The translations under genes were made by a program, and so were the position numbers. Under the pieces are notes generated by a model. The model was given only the letters and a program-made list of their open reading frames with translations, made no database searches and was not told the DNA's origin. A stretch of 64,000 bases of DNA, taken from positions 21,414 to 85,413 of the forward strand of contig CALTWF010000010.1 of assembly GCA_943912755.1 (NCBI GenBank). The letters run 5' to 3'. Origin of the DNA: an uncultured Pseudomonas sp. GTDB taxonomy: Bacteria > Pseudomonadota > Gammaproteobacteria > Pseudomonadales > Pseudomonadaceae. Positions 46,506 through 56,300 of this stretch are shown here, one piece after another; positions within the stretch are counted from its first letter, which is position 1; the number at the start of each line of letters is the position of its first letter.

Positions 46506-47525
46506 TCATTCTTCGTTTTCACCAGCACCCGTACCGACGATCCGCTCGAATGCCGGGGTCACACGGGCGATAAAACCACTATCGGCACGTACCACGAAAA
46601 CCGCAGCCAGATTCTGCGCCACGGCAAATTCCCAGCCCTGTTCCGGCCCGAGGATCAGCAACAGGGTGGAATAACCGTCGGCCACCAGCACCGAGGGATC
46701 GAACACCGTCACCGCCGCCAGCGAATGGGCAATCGGCTTGCCGAGACGGGCGTCGAAGGTGTGGGAAAAACGCTGGCCATTTTCCTCGAAATAGTTGCGA
46801 TAGTCACCCGACGTCGACACCCCGAGTCCATCGACGCTGAGGATCTGCTCGGCGATCTGGCGGTCTTCCCGCGGCCACTCCAGGGCCACGCGCCAGGCGC
46901 TCCCGTCAGGTTTGCGGCCAACCGCCTTGAGCTCGCCGGTGACCTCCACCAGCAGATTATCGATGCCCAGGCTGCGCAGGCGCTCGACGATGCGGTCGAC
47001 GCCGTAGCCGGCGGCGATGCTGTCGAAATCCAGTTCCAGGGCGATGTCCTTGCACAACTGCTCGCCGTCGATGCGCAGGTGGCCCTGGCCGACGCGCTGG
47101 CGGACTTCGGCCAGACGCTGTGGATCAGGCACTTTCTCTTCCCGCGATTGCGGGCCGAAGCCCCACAGGTCCATCAGCGGTTCGACACTCAGATCGAAGG
47201 CGCCGCCGCTTTCGCGCCATAGGATTTCTCCCAGGCGCACCAATTTCAGCACGTCTTCCGGCATCGCCTGGCAACTGCCGGCGGGCAGGCGGTTGAAGGT
47301 GGAGACCAGGGAGTCGCTGCGGTAGGTGGAAAAGTGCTGGTCGATTTCGCCGAGGATACTTTCAATCTCGCGCTTGACCTGATCGGTGCCCACGCCGGTT
47401 GCGGGCGGGACGTATTGCACGCTGTAGGTGCTGCCCATGGTCGGGCCGCTGATGCGTTCGACCGGATCGGGCTTGCCGCAGCCGGTCAGGGCGAGGGTGC
47501 AGAGAATTCCAAGGACTGCTTTCAA
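46506..47525 (-). CDS. apbE: ApbE, FAD:protein FMN transferase (lipoprotein)
   Basis: A 339-residue periplasmic enzyme that attaches FMN to Thr of flavoproteins such as NqrB and NqrC. It has a lipoprotein signal with lipobox LTGC (Cys17 or near), GPTMGSTYSVQY near the N-terminus, and FDSIAAGYGVDRI and TSGDYRNYFEENGQRFSHTFDA in the catalytic domain. The start is TTG at 47525, supported by GGAGGA 6 bases upstream; no ATG exists near the signal peptide. In P. aeruginosa the same gene stands next to nqrA-F, which is absent here. The REP pair at 47562 lies immediately upstream. Confidence 0.88.
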   Translation of the reverse strand: MKAVLGILCTLALTGCGKPDPVERISGPTMGSTYSVQYVPPATGVGTDQVKREIESILGEIDQHFSTYRSDSLVSTFNRLPAGSCQAMPEDVLKLVRLGEILWRESGGAFDLSVEPLMDLWGFGPQSREEKVPDPQRLAEVRQRVGQGHLRIDGEQLCKDIALELDFDSIAAGYGVDRIVERLRSLGIDNLLVEVTGELKAVGRKPDGSAWRVALEWPREDRQIAEQILSVDGLGVSTSGDYRNYFEENGQRFSHTFDARLGKPIAHSLAAVTVFDPSVLVADGYSTLLLILGPEQGWEFAVAQNLAAVFVVRADSGFIARVTPAFERIVGTGAGENEE

Positions 47526-47561
47526 ATGGGTCCTCCATTGGATTCGGGGCCGCTTTGCGGC

Positions 47562-47632
47562 CCTTCGCGGGCAAGCCACGCTCCTACCTTGGAACGCGTC
47601 TTTCTTGTAGGAGCGTGGCTTGTCCGCGAAGG
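47562..47632. repeat. second REP family, inverted pair
   Basis: Arms 47562-47587 and 47607-47632 are reverse complements with few mismatches. The core is GTAGGAGCGTGGCTTG and is different from the REP core at 1532 and 36521. Flanking inner stems (GCCGCTTTGCGGC and similar) extend the structure. It lies between apbE and the gap terminator. Confidence 0.88.
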
Positions 47633-47659
47633 ACCGCAAGGCAGTCCCAAAAACCACAT

Positions 47660-47690
47660 AAAAAAACGGGAACCCGAAGGCTCCCGTTCT
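47660..47690 (-). terminator. intrinsic terminator of the GAPDH gene
   Basis: On the minus strand, AACGGGAGCC and GGTTCCCGTT form a stem with a CTTCG loop, followed by a run of six or more T (plus-strand AAAAAA at 47661-47666). It begins about 20 bases after the GAPDH stop. Confidence 0.85.
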
Positions 47691-47709
47691 TTTCAACACA
47701 CCAGCAAGC

Positions 47710-49173
47710 TTAGCGTGGGAATGCAGGCGGGTTCACACCGGCCATGTCTTCCATCACGCGCACTACCTGGCAGCTGTAACCGAATTCGTTGTCGTACCAG
47801 ACGTACAGGACAACGCGGTTTTCGTTGCAGATGGTGGCTTCGGCGTCGACTACACCGGCGTGGCGCGAACCGACGAAGTCGGTCGATACCACTTCCTGGC
47901 TGCTCACGTAGTCGATCTGCTTGTGCAGCTCGGAATGCATGGCGGTCTGGCGCAGGTACTCGTTCAGCTCTTCGCGAGTAGTGGCCTTTTCCAGGTTCAG
48001 GTTGAGGATCGCCATGGAGACGTTCGGCGTCGGAACGCGGATGGCGTTGCCGGTCAGCTTGCCTTTCAGCACTGGCAGTGCCTTGGCGGCTGCGGTGGCG
48101 GCGCCGGTCTCGGTGATGACCATGTTCAGCGGCGCGGCGCGACCACGACGGCTGCCCTTGTGGAAGTTGTCGATCAGGTTCTGGTCGTTGGTGAACGAGT
48201 GAACGGTTTCGACGTGGCCGTTGACGATGCCGTACTGGTCGTTGATGGCCTTGAGCACCGGCACGATGGCGTTGGTGGTGCAGGACGCCGCCGAGATGAT
48301 CTTGTCGTCGGCGGTGATGTCGCCGTGGTTGATGCCGTGCACGATGTTCTTCAGCGCGCCCTTGCCAGGTGCGGTGAGGATCACGCGGGCAGCGCCCGGG
48401 CAGGCCAGGTGCTGGCCCAGGCCCTCGGCATCACGCCATACGCCGGTGTTGTCGACGATCAGGGCGTTCTGGATGCCGTACTGGGTGTAGTCGACTTCGC
48501 TCGGTGCCTTGGCGTAGATCACCTGGATCAGGTTGCCGTTGGCGGTGATGGTGTTGTTCTCTTCATCGACGGTGATGGTGCCGTCGAACGGGCCGTGAAC
48601 CGAGTCACGACGCAGCAGGCTGGCACGCTTGACCAGGTCGTTGGTCGCGCCCTTGCGCACGACGATCGCACGCAGGCGCAGGCCGTCGCCACCACCGGTC
48701 TTCTCGATCAGGATGCGCGCCAGCAGGCGGCCGATGCGGCCGAAGCCGTACAGGACGACGTCGGTGCCTTTACGGGCCGAAGCGTTCTGCTGGCCAACCA
48801 CGTCAGCCAGCTCTTCACGGACGAACTGCTCGGCACTGCGGCCATTGCCTTCCTGCTTGAACTTGTTGGCCAGCTTGCCCAGGTCGACCGAAGCGGCGCC
48901 CAGTTTCAGCTCGCTCATGGCCTTGAGCAGGGGGAATGTCTCGTGGACGGACAGTTCGGTTTCGTCGGTTTGGCGATGGCGCGCAAAGCGGTGCGCCTTG
49001 AGGATCGAGATAACCGAACGGTTGATCAGGCTGCGGCCATAGATCGAGCTCACCACATTGTTGTTGCGGTAGAGCTGACCGATAAGCGGGATCATCGCTT
49101 CAGCCAGGGCTTCACGATCGATCCACTCACCAAGACACTGGTCGGGCTTCTGAGTCACGGGAACCTTCCACAT
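47710..49173 (-). CDS. gap: glyceraldehyde-3-phosphate dehydrogenase, long form
   Basis: A 487-residue GAPDH. The Rossmann motif GFGRIGR is at 143-149 and the catalytic Cys298 in SAASCTTNA. These are shifted by about 140 residues relative to ordinary GapA because of an N-terminal extension (1-136) that is helical and charged, with no known domain. The extended form is shared with other pseudomonads (P. aeruginosa PA3001, gap2), where it sits beside mfd as here. It may act in gluconeogenesis, while the short GapA serves glycolysis. It is divergent from mfd with a 169-base gap. Confidence 0.9.
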   Translation of the reverse strand: MWKVPVTQKPDQCLGEWIDREALAEAMIPLIGQLYRNNNVVSSIYGRSLINRSVISILKAHRFARHRQTDETELSVHETFPLLKAMSELKLGAASVDLGKLANKFKQEGNGRSAEQFVREELADVVGQQNASARKGTDVVLYGFGRIGRLLARILIEKTGGGDGLRLRAIVVRKGATNDLVKRASLLRRDSVHGPFDGTITVDEENNTITANGNLIQVIYAKAPSEVDYTQYGIQNALIVDNTGVWRDAEGLGQHLACPGAARVILTAPGKGALKNIVHGINHGDITADDKIISAASCTTNAIVPVLKAINDQYGIVNGHVETVHSFTNDQNLIDNFHKGSRRGRAAPLNMVITETGAATAAAKALPVLKGKLTGNAIRVPTPNVSMAILNLNLEKATTREELNEYLRQTAMHSELHKQIDYVSSQEVVSTDFVGSRHAGVVDAEATICNENRVVLYVWYDNEFGYSCQVVRVMEDMAGVNPPAFPR

Positions 49174-49342
49174 GTAGGGACAGAAAAAAGGGGCTACATT
49201 ATGACGCCGTGCTTCGCTTCGAGCAATGAGCGCCTGTCGCCCCTGTCACGCCGTGCCAATTTGCCTGCCACAAGCCTTACCGCACAGGCCCCGGCCCGGT
49301 ACAATCGATCTCTTTGTCGCAACGCTTGGAGTTCGACCTCCC

Positions 49343-52300
49343 GTGCCAGTTATGCGTCTACCGCACCTTCCGGCCACCGCCGGCAAACACACCTGGGGCA
49401 ACCTGCCCGGCGCCGCCCTGAGCCTGGCCATCGCCGAGGCCGCGAGCGCCGCCAAACGCTTCACCCTGCTGCTGACCGCCGATAGCCAGAGCGCCGACCG
49501 GCTGGAGCAGGAACTGCGCTTCTTCGCGCCGGAGCTGGCGGTCCTGCCCTTCCCCGACTGGGAAACCCTGCCCTACGACCTGTTCTCGCCACACCAGGAC
49601 ATCATCTCGCAGCGGATTTCCAGCCTGTACCGCCTGCCGGAGCTGGACCACGGCATCCTCGTCGTACCGATCACCACCGCCCTGCACCGCCTGGCGCCGA
49701 CCCGCTTCCTGCTCGGCAGCAGCCTGGTGCTCGACATCGGCCAGAAGCTCGACGTCGAGCAGATGCGCACGCGCCTCGAAGCCAGCGGCTACCGCTGCGT
49801 CGATACCGTCTACGAGCATGGCGAATTCGCCGTGCGCGGTGCCCTGATCGACCTGTTCCCCATGGGCAGCAAGCTGCCGTACCGGATCGACCTGTTCGAC
49901 GACGAAATCGAGACCCTGCGCACCTTCGACCCGGAAACCCAGCGCTCCATCGACAAGGTCGAGTCGGTGCGCCTGCTGCCGGCACGGGAATTCCCCCTGC
50001 AAAAAGATGCGGTGACCCGCTTCAAGGCGCGCTTCCGCGAGCGTTTCGACGTGGACTTCCGCCGCAGCCCGATCTTCCAGGACCTCACCAGCGGCATCAT
50101 TCCCGCCGGCATCGAGTACTACCTGCCGCTGTTCTTCGATGAAACCTCGACCCTGTTCGACTACCTGCCCCAGGACACCCAGGTGTTTTCCCTGCCGGGC
50201 GTCGAGCAGGCCGCCGAGCATTTCTGGAACGACGTACGCGGCCGCTACGAAGAGCGCCGCATCGACCCGAACCGGCCGCTGCTGCCACCCGCCGAGCTGT
50301 TCCTGCCGGTGGAGGACTGCTTCGCCCGCCTCAAGGGCTGGCCGCGTATCGTGGTCAGTCCCGAGGACATCGACGCCGGCACCGGCCGCGAGCGCTTCCC
50401 GGCGCAGAAGCTGCCGAACCTGGCGATCGAGGCCAAGGCCAGCCAGCCGCTGGCAGCGCTGTCCGAATTCCTCGACCAGTTCCCCGGCCGCGTGCTGTTC
50501 ACCGCCGAATCGGCAGGTCGCCGCGAAGTCCTGCTGGAGTTGCTGGAGCGCCTGAAGCTGCGCCCGCAGACCGTGGACGGCTGGCTCGACTTCGTTACTG
50601 GCAAGGATCGCCTGGCGATCACCATCGCGCCGCTGGACGATGGCCTGGTGCTGGAAGATCCGGCCCTGGCCCTGGTCGCGGAAAGCCCGCTGTTCGGCCA
50701 GCGCGTGATGCAGCGCCGCCGTCGGGAAAAACGCAGCGACGCCAGCAACGACGCGGTCATCAAGAACCTCACCGAGCTGCGCGAAGGCGCGCCGGTGGTG
50801 CACATCGACCATGGTGTGGGCCGCTACCTGGGCCTGGCCACCCTGGAAATCGACGGCCAGGCCGCCGAGTTCCTCACCCTCGAATACGCCGAGGGCGCCA
50901 AGCTCTACGTGCCGGTGGCCAACCTGCACCTGATCGCCCGCTATACCGGCAGCGATGATGCCCTGGCACCGTTGCACCGCCTCGGCTCCGAAGCCTGGCA
51001 GAAGGCCAAGCGCAAGGCCGCCGAGCAGGTGCGCGACGTCGCTGCCGAACTCCTCGATATCTACGCCCGCCGCGCCGCGCGCAAGGGCTATGCGTTCGCC
51101 GACCCGTCCGCCGACTACGCCGCCTTCAGCGCCGGCTTCCCGTTCGAGGAAACCCCGGACCAGCAGAACGCCATCGAAGCCGTGCGCGAGGACATGCTGG
51201 CGGCCAAGCCGATGGACCGCCTGGTTTGCGGTGACGTCGGTTTCGGCAAGACCGAAGTGGCCATGCGCGCGGCCTTCATCGCCGTGCACAGTGGCCGCCA
51301 GGTGGCGATCCTGGTACCCACCACCCTGCTCGCCCAGCAGCACTACAACAGCTTCCGCGACCGCTTCGCCGACTGGCCGGTGAGCGTGGAAGTGATGAGC
51401 CGCTTCAAGTCGGCCAAGGAGGTCGGCACAGCCATGACCGAGCTGGCCGAGGGCAAGATCGACATCGTCATCGGCACCCACAAGCTGTTGCAGGACGACG
51501 TCAAGTTCAAGGACCTGGGCCTGATCATCATCGACGAGGAACACCGTTTCGGCGTGCGCCAGAAAGAGCAGCTCAAGGCCCTGCGCAGCGAAGTCGACAT
51601 CCTCACCCTGACCGCCACCCCGATCCCGCGCACCCTGAACATGGCGGTGTCGGGCATGCGTGACCTGTCGATCATCGCCACCCCGCCGGCGCGTCGGTTG
51701 TCGGTGCGCACCTTCGTCATGGAGCAGAACAAGAGCACCATCAAGGAGGCGCTGCTGCGCGAGCTGCTGCGCGGCGGCCAGGTCTACTACCTGCACAACG
51801 ATGTGAAGAGCATCGAGAAGTGCGCCGCCGACCTCGCCGAACTGGTGCCCGAGGCACGCATCGGTATCGGCCACGGGCAGATGCGCGAGCGTGAACTCGA
51901 ACAGGTGATGAGCGACTTCTACCACAAGCGCTTCAACGTGCTGATCGCCTCGACCATCATCGAGACCGGCATCGACGTGCCGAGCGCCAACACCATCATC
52001 ATCGAGCGCGCCGACAAGTTCGGCCTGGCCCAGTTGCACCAGCTGCGCGGCCGGGTCGGGCGCAGCCACCACCAGGCCTACGCCTACCTGCTGACGCCAC
52101 CGCGCCAGCAGATCAGCGCCGATGCCGAGAAGCGCCTGGAGGCCATCGCCAATACCCAGGACCTCGGCGCCGGCTTCGTCCTCGCCACCAACGACCTGGA
52201 AATCCGCGGCGCCGGCGAGCTGCTCGGCGAAGGCCAGAGCGGGCAGATCCAGGCCGTGGGCTTCACCCTGTACATGGAAATGCTCGAGCGCGCGGTCAAG

Positions 52301-52792
52301 GCCATCCGCAAGGGCACCCAGCCGAACCTCGACCAGCCACTGGGCGGCGGCCCGGAGATCAACCTGCGCCTGCCGGCGCTGATCCCCGAGGACTACCTGC
52401 CCGACGTGCACGCCCGCCTGATCCTGTACAAGCGCATCGCCTCGGCGGCGGACGAAGACGGCCTCAACGACCTGCAGGTGGAGATGATCGACCGCTTCGG
52501 CCTGCTGCCCGAGCCGACCAAGAACCTGATCCGCCTGACGCTGCTCAAGCTGCAGGCGGAAAAACTCGGGATCAAGAAGGTCGACGCCGGCCCGCAAGGC
52601 GGCAAGATCGAGTTCGAAAGCGAGACCCCGGTCGATCCGCTGGTACTGATCAAGCTGATCCAGGGCCAGCCCAAGCGCTACAAGTTCGAAGGCGCTACCC
52701 AATTCAGGTTCATGGTGCCCATGGAGCGCGCCGATGAACGATTCTCCACACTGGAAGCGCTGTTCGAGCGCCTGACACCGCAAACCGCGTAA
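49343..52792 (+). CDS. mfd: Mfd, transcription-repair coupling factor
   Basis: An 1149-residue DNA translocase that removes stalled RNA polymerase and recruits UvrA. The UvrB-homology region (about 1-350), RNA-polymerase-interaction (CarD-like) domain (about 470-545, VHIDHGVGRYLGLATLEIDG), superfamily-2 helicase with GDVGFGKTEVAMRAA and DEEHRFGV, the helicase C domain with VGRSHHQAYAYLL, and the C-terminal TRCF domain are all in order. I chose GTG at 49343 (MPVMRLPHLP), with GGAG 12 bases upstream. ATG at 49352 is the alternative. csiV follows 9 bases after. Confidence 0.97.
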   Translation: MPVMRLPHLPATAGKHTWGNLPGAALSLAIAEAASAAKRFTLLLTADSQSADRLEQELRFFAPELAVLPFPDWETLPYDLFSPHQDIISQRISSLYRLPELDHGILVVPITTALHRLAPTRFLLGSSLVLDIGQKLDVEQMRTRLEASGYRCVDTVYEHGEFAVRGALIDLFPMGSKLPYRIDLFDDEIETLRTFDPETQRSIDKVESVRLLPAREFPLQKDAVTRFKARFRERFDVDFRRSPIFQDLTSGIIPAGIEYYLPLFFDETSTLFDYLPQDTQVFSLPGVEQAAEHFWNDVRGRYEERRIDPNRPLLPPAELFLPVEDCFARLKGWPRIVVSPEDIDAGTGRERFPAQKLPNLAIEAKASQPLAALSEFLDQFPGRVLFTAESAGRREVLLELLERLKLRPQTVDGWLDFVTGKDRLAITIAPLDDGLVLEDPALALVAESPLFGQRVMQRRRREKRSDASNDAVIKNLTELREGAPVVHIDHGVGRYLGLATLEIDGQAAEFLTLEYAEGAKLYVPVANLHLIARYTGSDDALAPLHRLGSEAWQKAKRKAAEQVRDVAAELLDIYARRAARKGYAFADPSADYAAFSAGFPFEETPDQQNAIEAVREDMLAAKPMDRLVCGDVGFGKTEVAMRAAFIAVHSGRQVAILVPTTLLAQQHYNSFRDRFADWPVSVEVMSRFKSAKEVGTAMTELAEGKIDIVIGTHKLLQDDVKFKDLGLIIIDEEHRFGVRQKEQLKALRSEVDILTLTATPIPRTLNMAVSGMRDLSIIATPPARRLSVRTFVMEQNKSTIKEALLRELLRGGQVYYLHNDVKSIEKCAADLAELVPEARIGIGHGQMRERELEQVMSDFYHKRFNVLIASTIIETGIDVPSANTIIIERADKFGLAQLHQLRGRVGRSHHQAYAYLLTPPRQQISADAEKRLEAIANTQDLGAGFVLATNDLEIRGAGELLGEGQSGQIQAVGFTLYMEMLERAVKAIRKGTQPNLDQPLGGGPEINLRLPALIPEDYLPDVHARLILYKRIASAADEDGLNDLQVEMIDRFGLLPEPTKNLIRLTLLKLQAEKLGIKKVDAGPQGGKIEFESETPVDPLVLIKLIQGQPKRYKFEGATQFRFMVPMERADERFSTLEALFERLTPQTA

Positions 52793-52801
52793 GGAAGATC
52801 C

Positions 52802-53374
52802 ATGCGTGCCATTCGCAACCTCACCCTGCTGCTGGCGCTGGTCGCGCCGGCGGCTTTCGCCGACAGCCAATACCTGGTGGAAATGATCCTGGTGCGGCAG
52901 AACGCGGTACCGGCCATCACCAGCCCGTTCGCCCCGGAAAACTGGAGCGACGGCGCTGCACCCATCGCCCAGTACGATGTGCGTCAGCCGATTCTCGACA
53001 AGGAAGTGGCCGCCCTCGCCGCCGACAGCCAATACACCGTTCTGCTGCACAAGGCCTGGCAGCAGAACGTCGGCAGCGGCGAGTCGAAGGTCGCCATCAG
53101 CGACGGCCAGCAGCAGTTCGGACACTTCCCCATCGAGGGCAACCTGAGCCTGAGCGAAGCGCGCTTCATCAATGTCGAGGCCAGCTTGTGGGTCAACCAG
53201 TTCGACGGCAACGGCGCAGTGGCACAGAGCGAAGCGTTCCGCCAGGGCAACAAGAATGTGAAAAGCGCCGAACTGACTTTCCTCGATGGCGGGCACCTGG
53301 CGCTGCTGGTGAAGATTCGCAAGGTGGGAGCACCGGCCAGCCCGGCGCCGGATCCCGAGATGATGGAGCAGTAA
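52802..53374 (+). CDS. CsiV-family envelope protein
   Basis: A 190-residue exported protein (signal peptide about 1-20, ending FA before DSQ) of the CsiV family, named for a peptidoglycan-binding activator of a lipoprotein needed in Vibrio cholerae. QYLVEMILVRQNA, RRSGxY-like VASLWVNQF and ELTFLDGGHLALLVKIRKVG strands are typical. It starts 9 bases after mfd and is followed 3 bases later by the SNF2 gene, so all three may be co-transcribed. In P. aeruginosa the same gene follows mfd (PA3003). Confidence 0.85.
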   Translation: MRAIRNLTLLLALVAPAAFADSQYLVEMILVRQNAVPAITSPFAPENWSDGAAPIAQYDVRQPILDKEVAALAADSQYTVLLHKAWQQNVGSGESKVAISDGQQQFGHFPIEGNLSLSEARFINVEASLWVNQFDGNGAVAQSEAFRQGNKNVKSAELTFLDGGHLALLVKIRKVGAPASPAPDPEMMEQ

Positions 53375-53377
53375 GGC

Positions 53378-56300
53378 ATGTCCCATCTGATCGACCGGCT
53401 ACTCGGAAATAGCGCGTGGCAGGACGAATTCAGCACCAGGATGCTGGAGCGTGGGCTCGACTACGCCAGACAGAAACGGGTCCGCATCGTGAAGGTCGAG
53501 GACAACACTATCCACGCGACCTGCGAGGGCTCGGGCGATAACCGCTACAGGCAGACGATCGGTATCAGCGCACTTCCATACGATCAATACAGAGTCCATT
53601 GCGAGTGCACCTGCCCGGTAAGCTTTGACTGCAAGCATTGCGCTGCCGTGCTCTTCCATGCCCAGGATCATCTTGAACCCTCGGGAGAGAGGCTGACCGC
53701 AGACCTGGAGTCCTGGCTGGACAAACTGGAAAAGCCCGCGCCAGGCAGCGCCGACTACCGGCCAGACAGCCAAGGCCGCGGACTCTACTACTTCATCCAT
53801 TTCGATGAAGAGATCTTCTGCCTCAAGATCAGGAAAGGCACCCGACAGCCCGGCGGGCACATCCAGTTCGCCAATCTGCGATCGATCCCCGAGCTGCTGT
53901 TCCAGCCACCCAAATACGTCACCCCGGAAGACCGGCAGATTCTCCTGCGCCTCAACCGCAAGGAGCGATTCTGGGGCATGACTTTCCCTCTCGACGAGAA
54001 ACACGACAGCGAGGTGTTCCAGCAAGCGCTGGCCACCGGGCGTCTGATGTTCGACGAAGACATGCGCCCGGTGACCCAGGGCCCGATCCTGGAAGCCGAG
54101 TTCCGCTGGGTACGCCAGAAGAACGGCCATTATTGGGGCATCTGGCATCACGGCGATGAGCCCGTGCGCAGGGTCCTGCCACTGCAACCGCTGTACTGGT
54201 TCGATATCACCATCATGCAGGCCGGCCTGCTCCGGCATAACCTGGATCCCTACGTTGCCCAGCAACTGACCCAAGCACCGGACGTACCGGAACCCTTGGT
54301 CGCCCAGCTCAGCCATCGCCTCGCCGCCCTGGACAAGGAACTGCCGACACCCGCCAAGCTGCGCGAAGAAACCATCGACAGCATCCAGCCTGTCGCCCAC
54401 CTGATACTCGGCAGCCACGAATTCAGTGCCTATGCCCCGAAGAGCGGGCGCATGCAGCGCCAACTGCAACACCGCGCCGCGCTGTCGTTCAACTACGACG
54501 GCCTGCGCACCAGCAGCAACAAGCCGCTGACCCGTTTCGTCGGCAACGCCACCCAGCATATCCAGCGTGACCTGAAGGCCGAGCAAGCCCTGCGCAAGGT
54601 GTTGCATGGCTGGGGCTTCAAGGTCGCCACCCGACAGAGCAAGGCCTTGCCGGAAAGCGCCGGCGAACTGCTTCTGCTGGACACCGACCAGCAATGGCTG
54701 GAATTTGCCCGCGAAGGCCTCCCTGCCCTGCGCGAAGCCGGCTGGGAAATCGAGGTGCATGCGGACTTCGCCTTCAACCTCCACGAGGTGGATGACTGGT
54801 ACGCCGATATCGAGGAAAACGCCGGCCACCAGTGGTTCGACCTGGAGCTGGGCATCGTGGTCAATGGCGAGCGCCACAGCCTGCTGCCGATCCTCCTGCA
54901 CCTGCTGCGCAGCAACCCCGAACTGTTGCGCACCAGCGAGCTGGCCAAGCGCGGCGACGACGAACACCTGCTGATCGACCTCAACCGCCATCGCCTCGGC
55001 GCCACAGCCGCACGGGTTGCCCTGCCCTATGGGCGCATCAAGCCGCTGATGGCGACCCTCGGCGAGCTCTATCTCAACGAGCACGACGGCGGCACCCTGC
55101 GCCTTTCCGCTCCGGACGCGGCGCGCCTGAGCAACCTCGACGACCTGTCGCTGACCTGGCAAGGCGGCGAGCGCCTGCGCGACTTCGCCACCCGCCTGAA
55201 AAGCGCGCAGTACCGCGAAGTCCAGGCACCGCAGGGCCTGAACGCCACCCTGCGGCCTTACCAACTGGAGGGCTTGAGCTGGTTGCAAACCTTGCGCGAA
55301 CTGGAAGTCGGCGGCCTGCTCGGTGACGACATGGGGCTGGGCAAGACCCTGCAAACCCTCAGTCATGTGCTCGCCGAGAAGAATGCCGGGCGCCTCAAGA
55401 GCCCCGCACTGGTAGTGATGCCCACCAGCCTGATTCCCAACTGGCTGGACGAGGCCGAACACTTCACTCCGCAACTCAAGGTGATCGCCCTGCACGGCAC
55501 CGCTCGAGCCCGGCACTTTGCCGAACTGCGCGAATACGACCTGGTCCTGACCACCTACGCCCTGCTGCCCCGCGACCTGGAGCACTTCACTGCGATCGAC
55601 TGGCACCTGCTGATTCTCGACGAAGCGCAGAACATCAAGAATGCCACCAGCAAGGCCGCCCAGGCCGCCCGCGAGCTCAAGGCCAACCAGCGCCTGTGCC
55701 TGACCGGCACTCCGATGGAAAACAACCTCGGCGAGCTTTGGTCGATCTTCCACTTCCTGATGCCCGGCTGGCTGGGCGACAGCAAGAGCTTCGCCCGCGA
55801 TTACCGCACGCCGATCGAGAAACACGGCGACGGCGAGCGCATGAGTCATCTGGCCGCGCGAATCCGCCCGTTCCTGCTGCGCCGGACCAAGGAACAGGTG
55901 GCCACCGAGCTGCCGGCCAAGAGCGAAATCGTGCATTGGGTCGACCTCAGCGACGCCCAGCGCGACACCTACGAGACCGTGCGGGTGGCGATGGACAGCA
56001 AGGTCCGCGCGGAGATCACCCGCAACGGCGCGGCACGCAGCCAGATTATCGTCCTCGGTGCCCTGCTCAAGCTGCGCCAGGTCTGCTGCGACCTGCGCCT
56101 GGTGGCCAATGCGGTGATCAAGGGGCCACAGTCCGACAAGGGCAAGCTCGGCAGCTTGATGGACATGCTCGACGACCTGCTCAGCGAGGGGCGCAAGATC
56201 CTGCTGTTCTCCCAGTTCACCTCGATGCTCGCGCTGATCGTGGAAGAGCTGGACAAACGCAAGATCCGCTACAGCCTGCTGACCGGCGAGACCAAGGACC

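Noticed and set aside
49358..53386. Open frame of more than 1300 codons on the minus strand opposite mfd and csiV
   Set aside because: Antisense shadow of the high-GC mfd and csiV genes: repetitive low-complexity composition and no family motif. The plus-strand gene has every expected Mfd motif.
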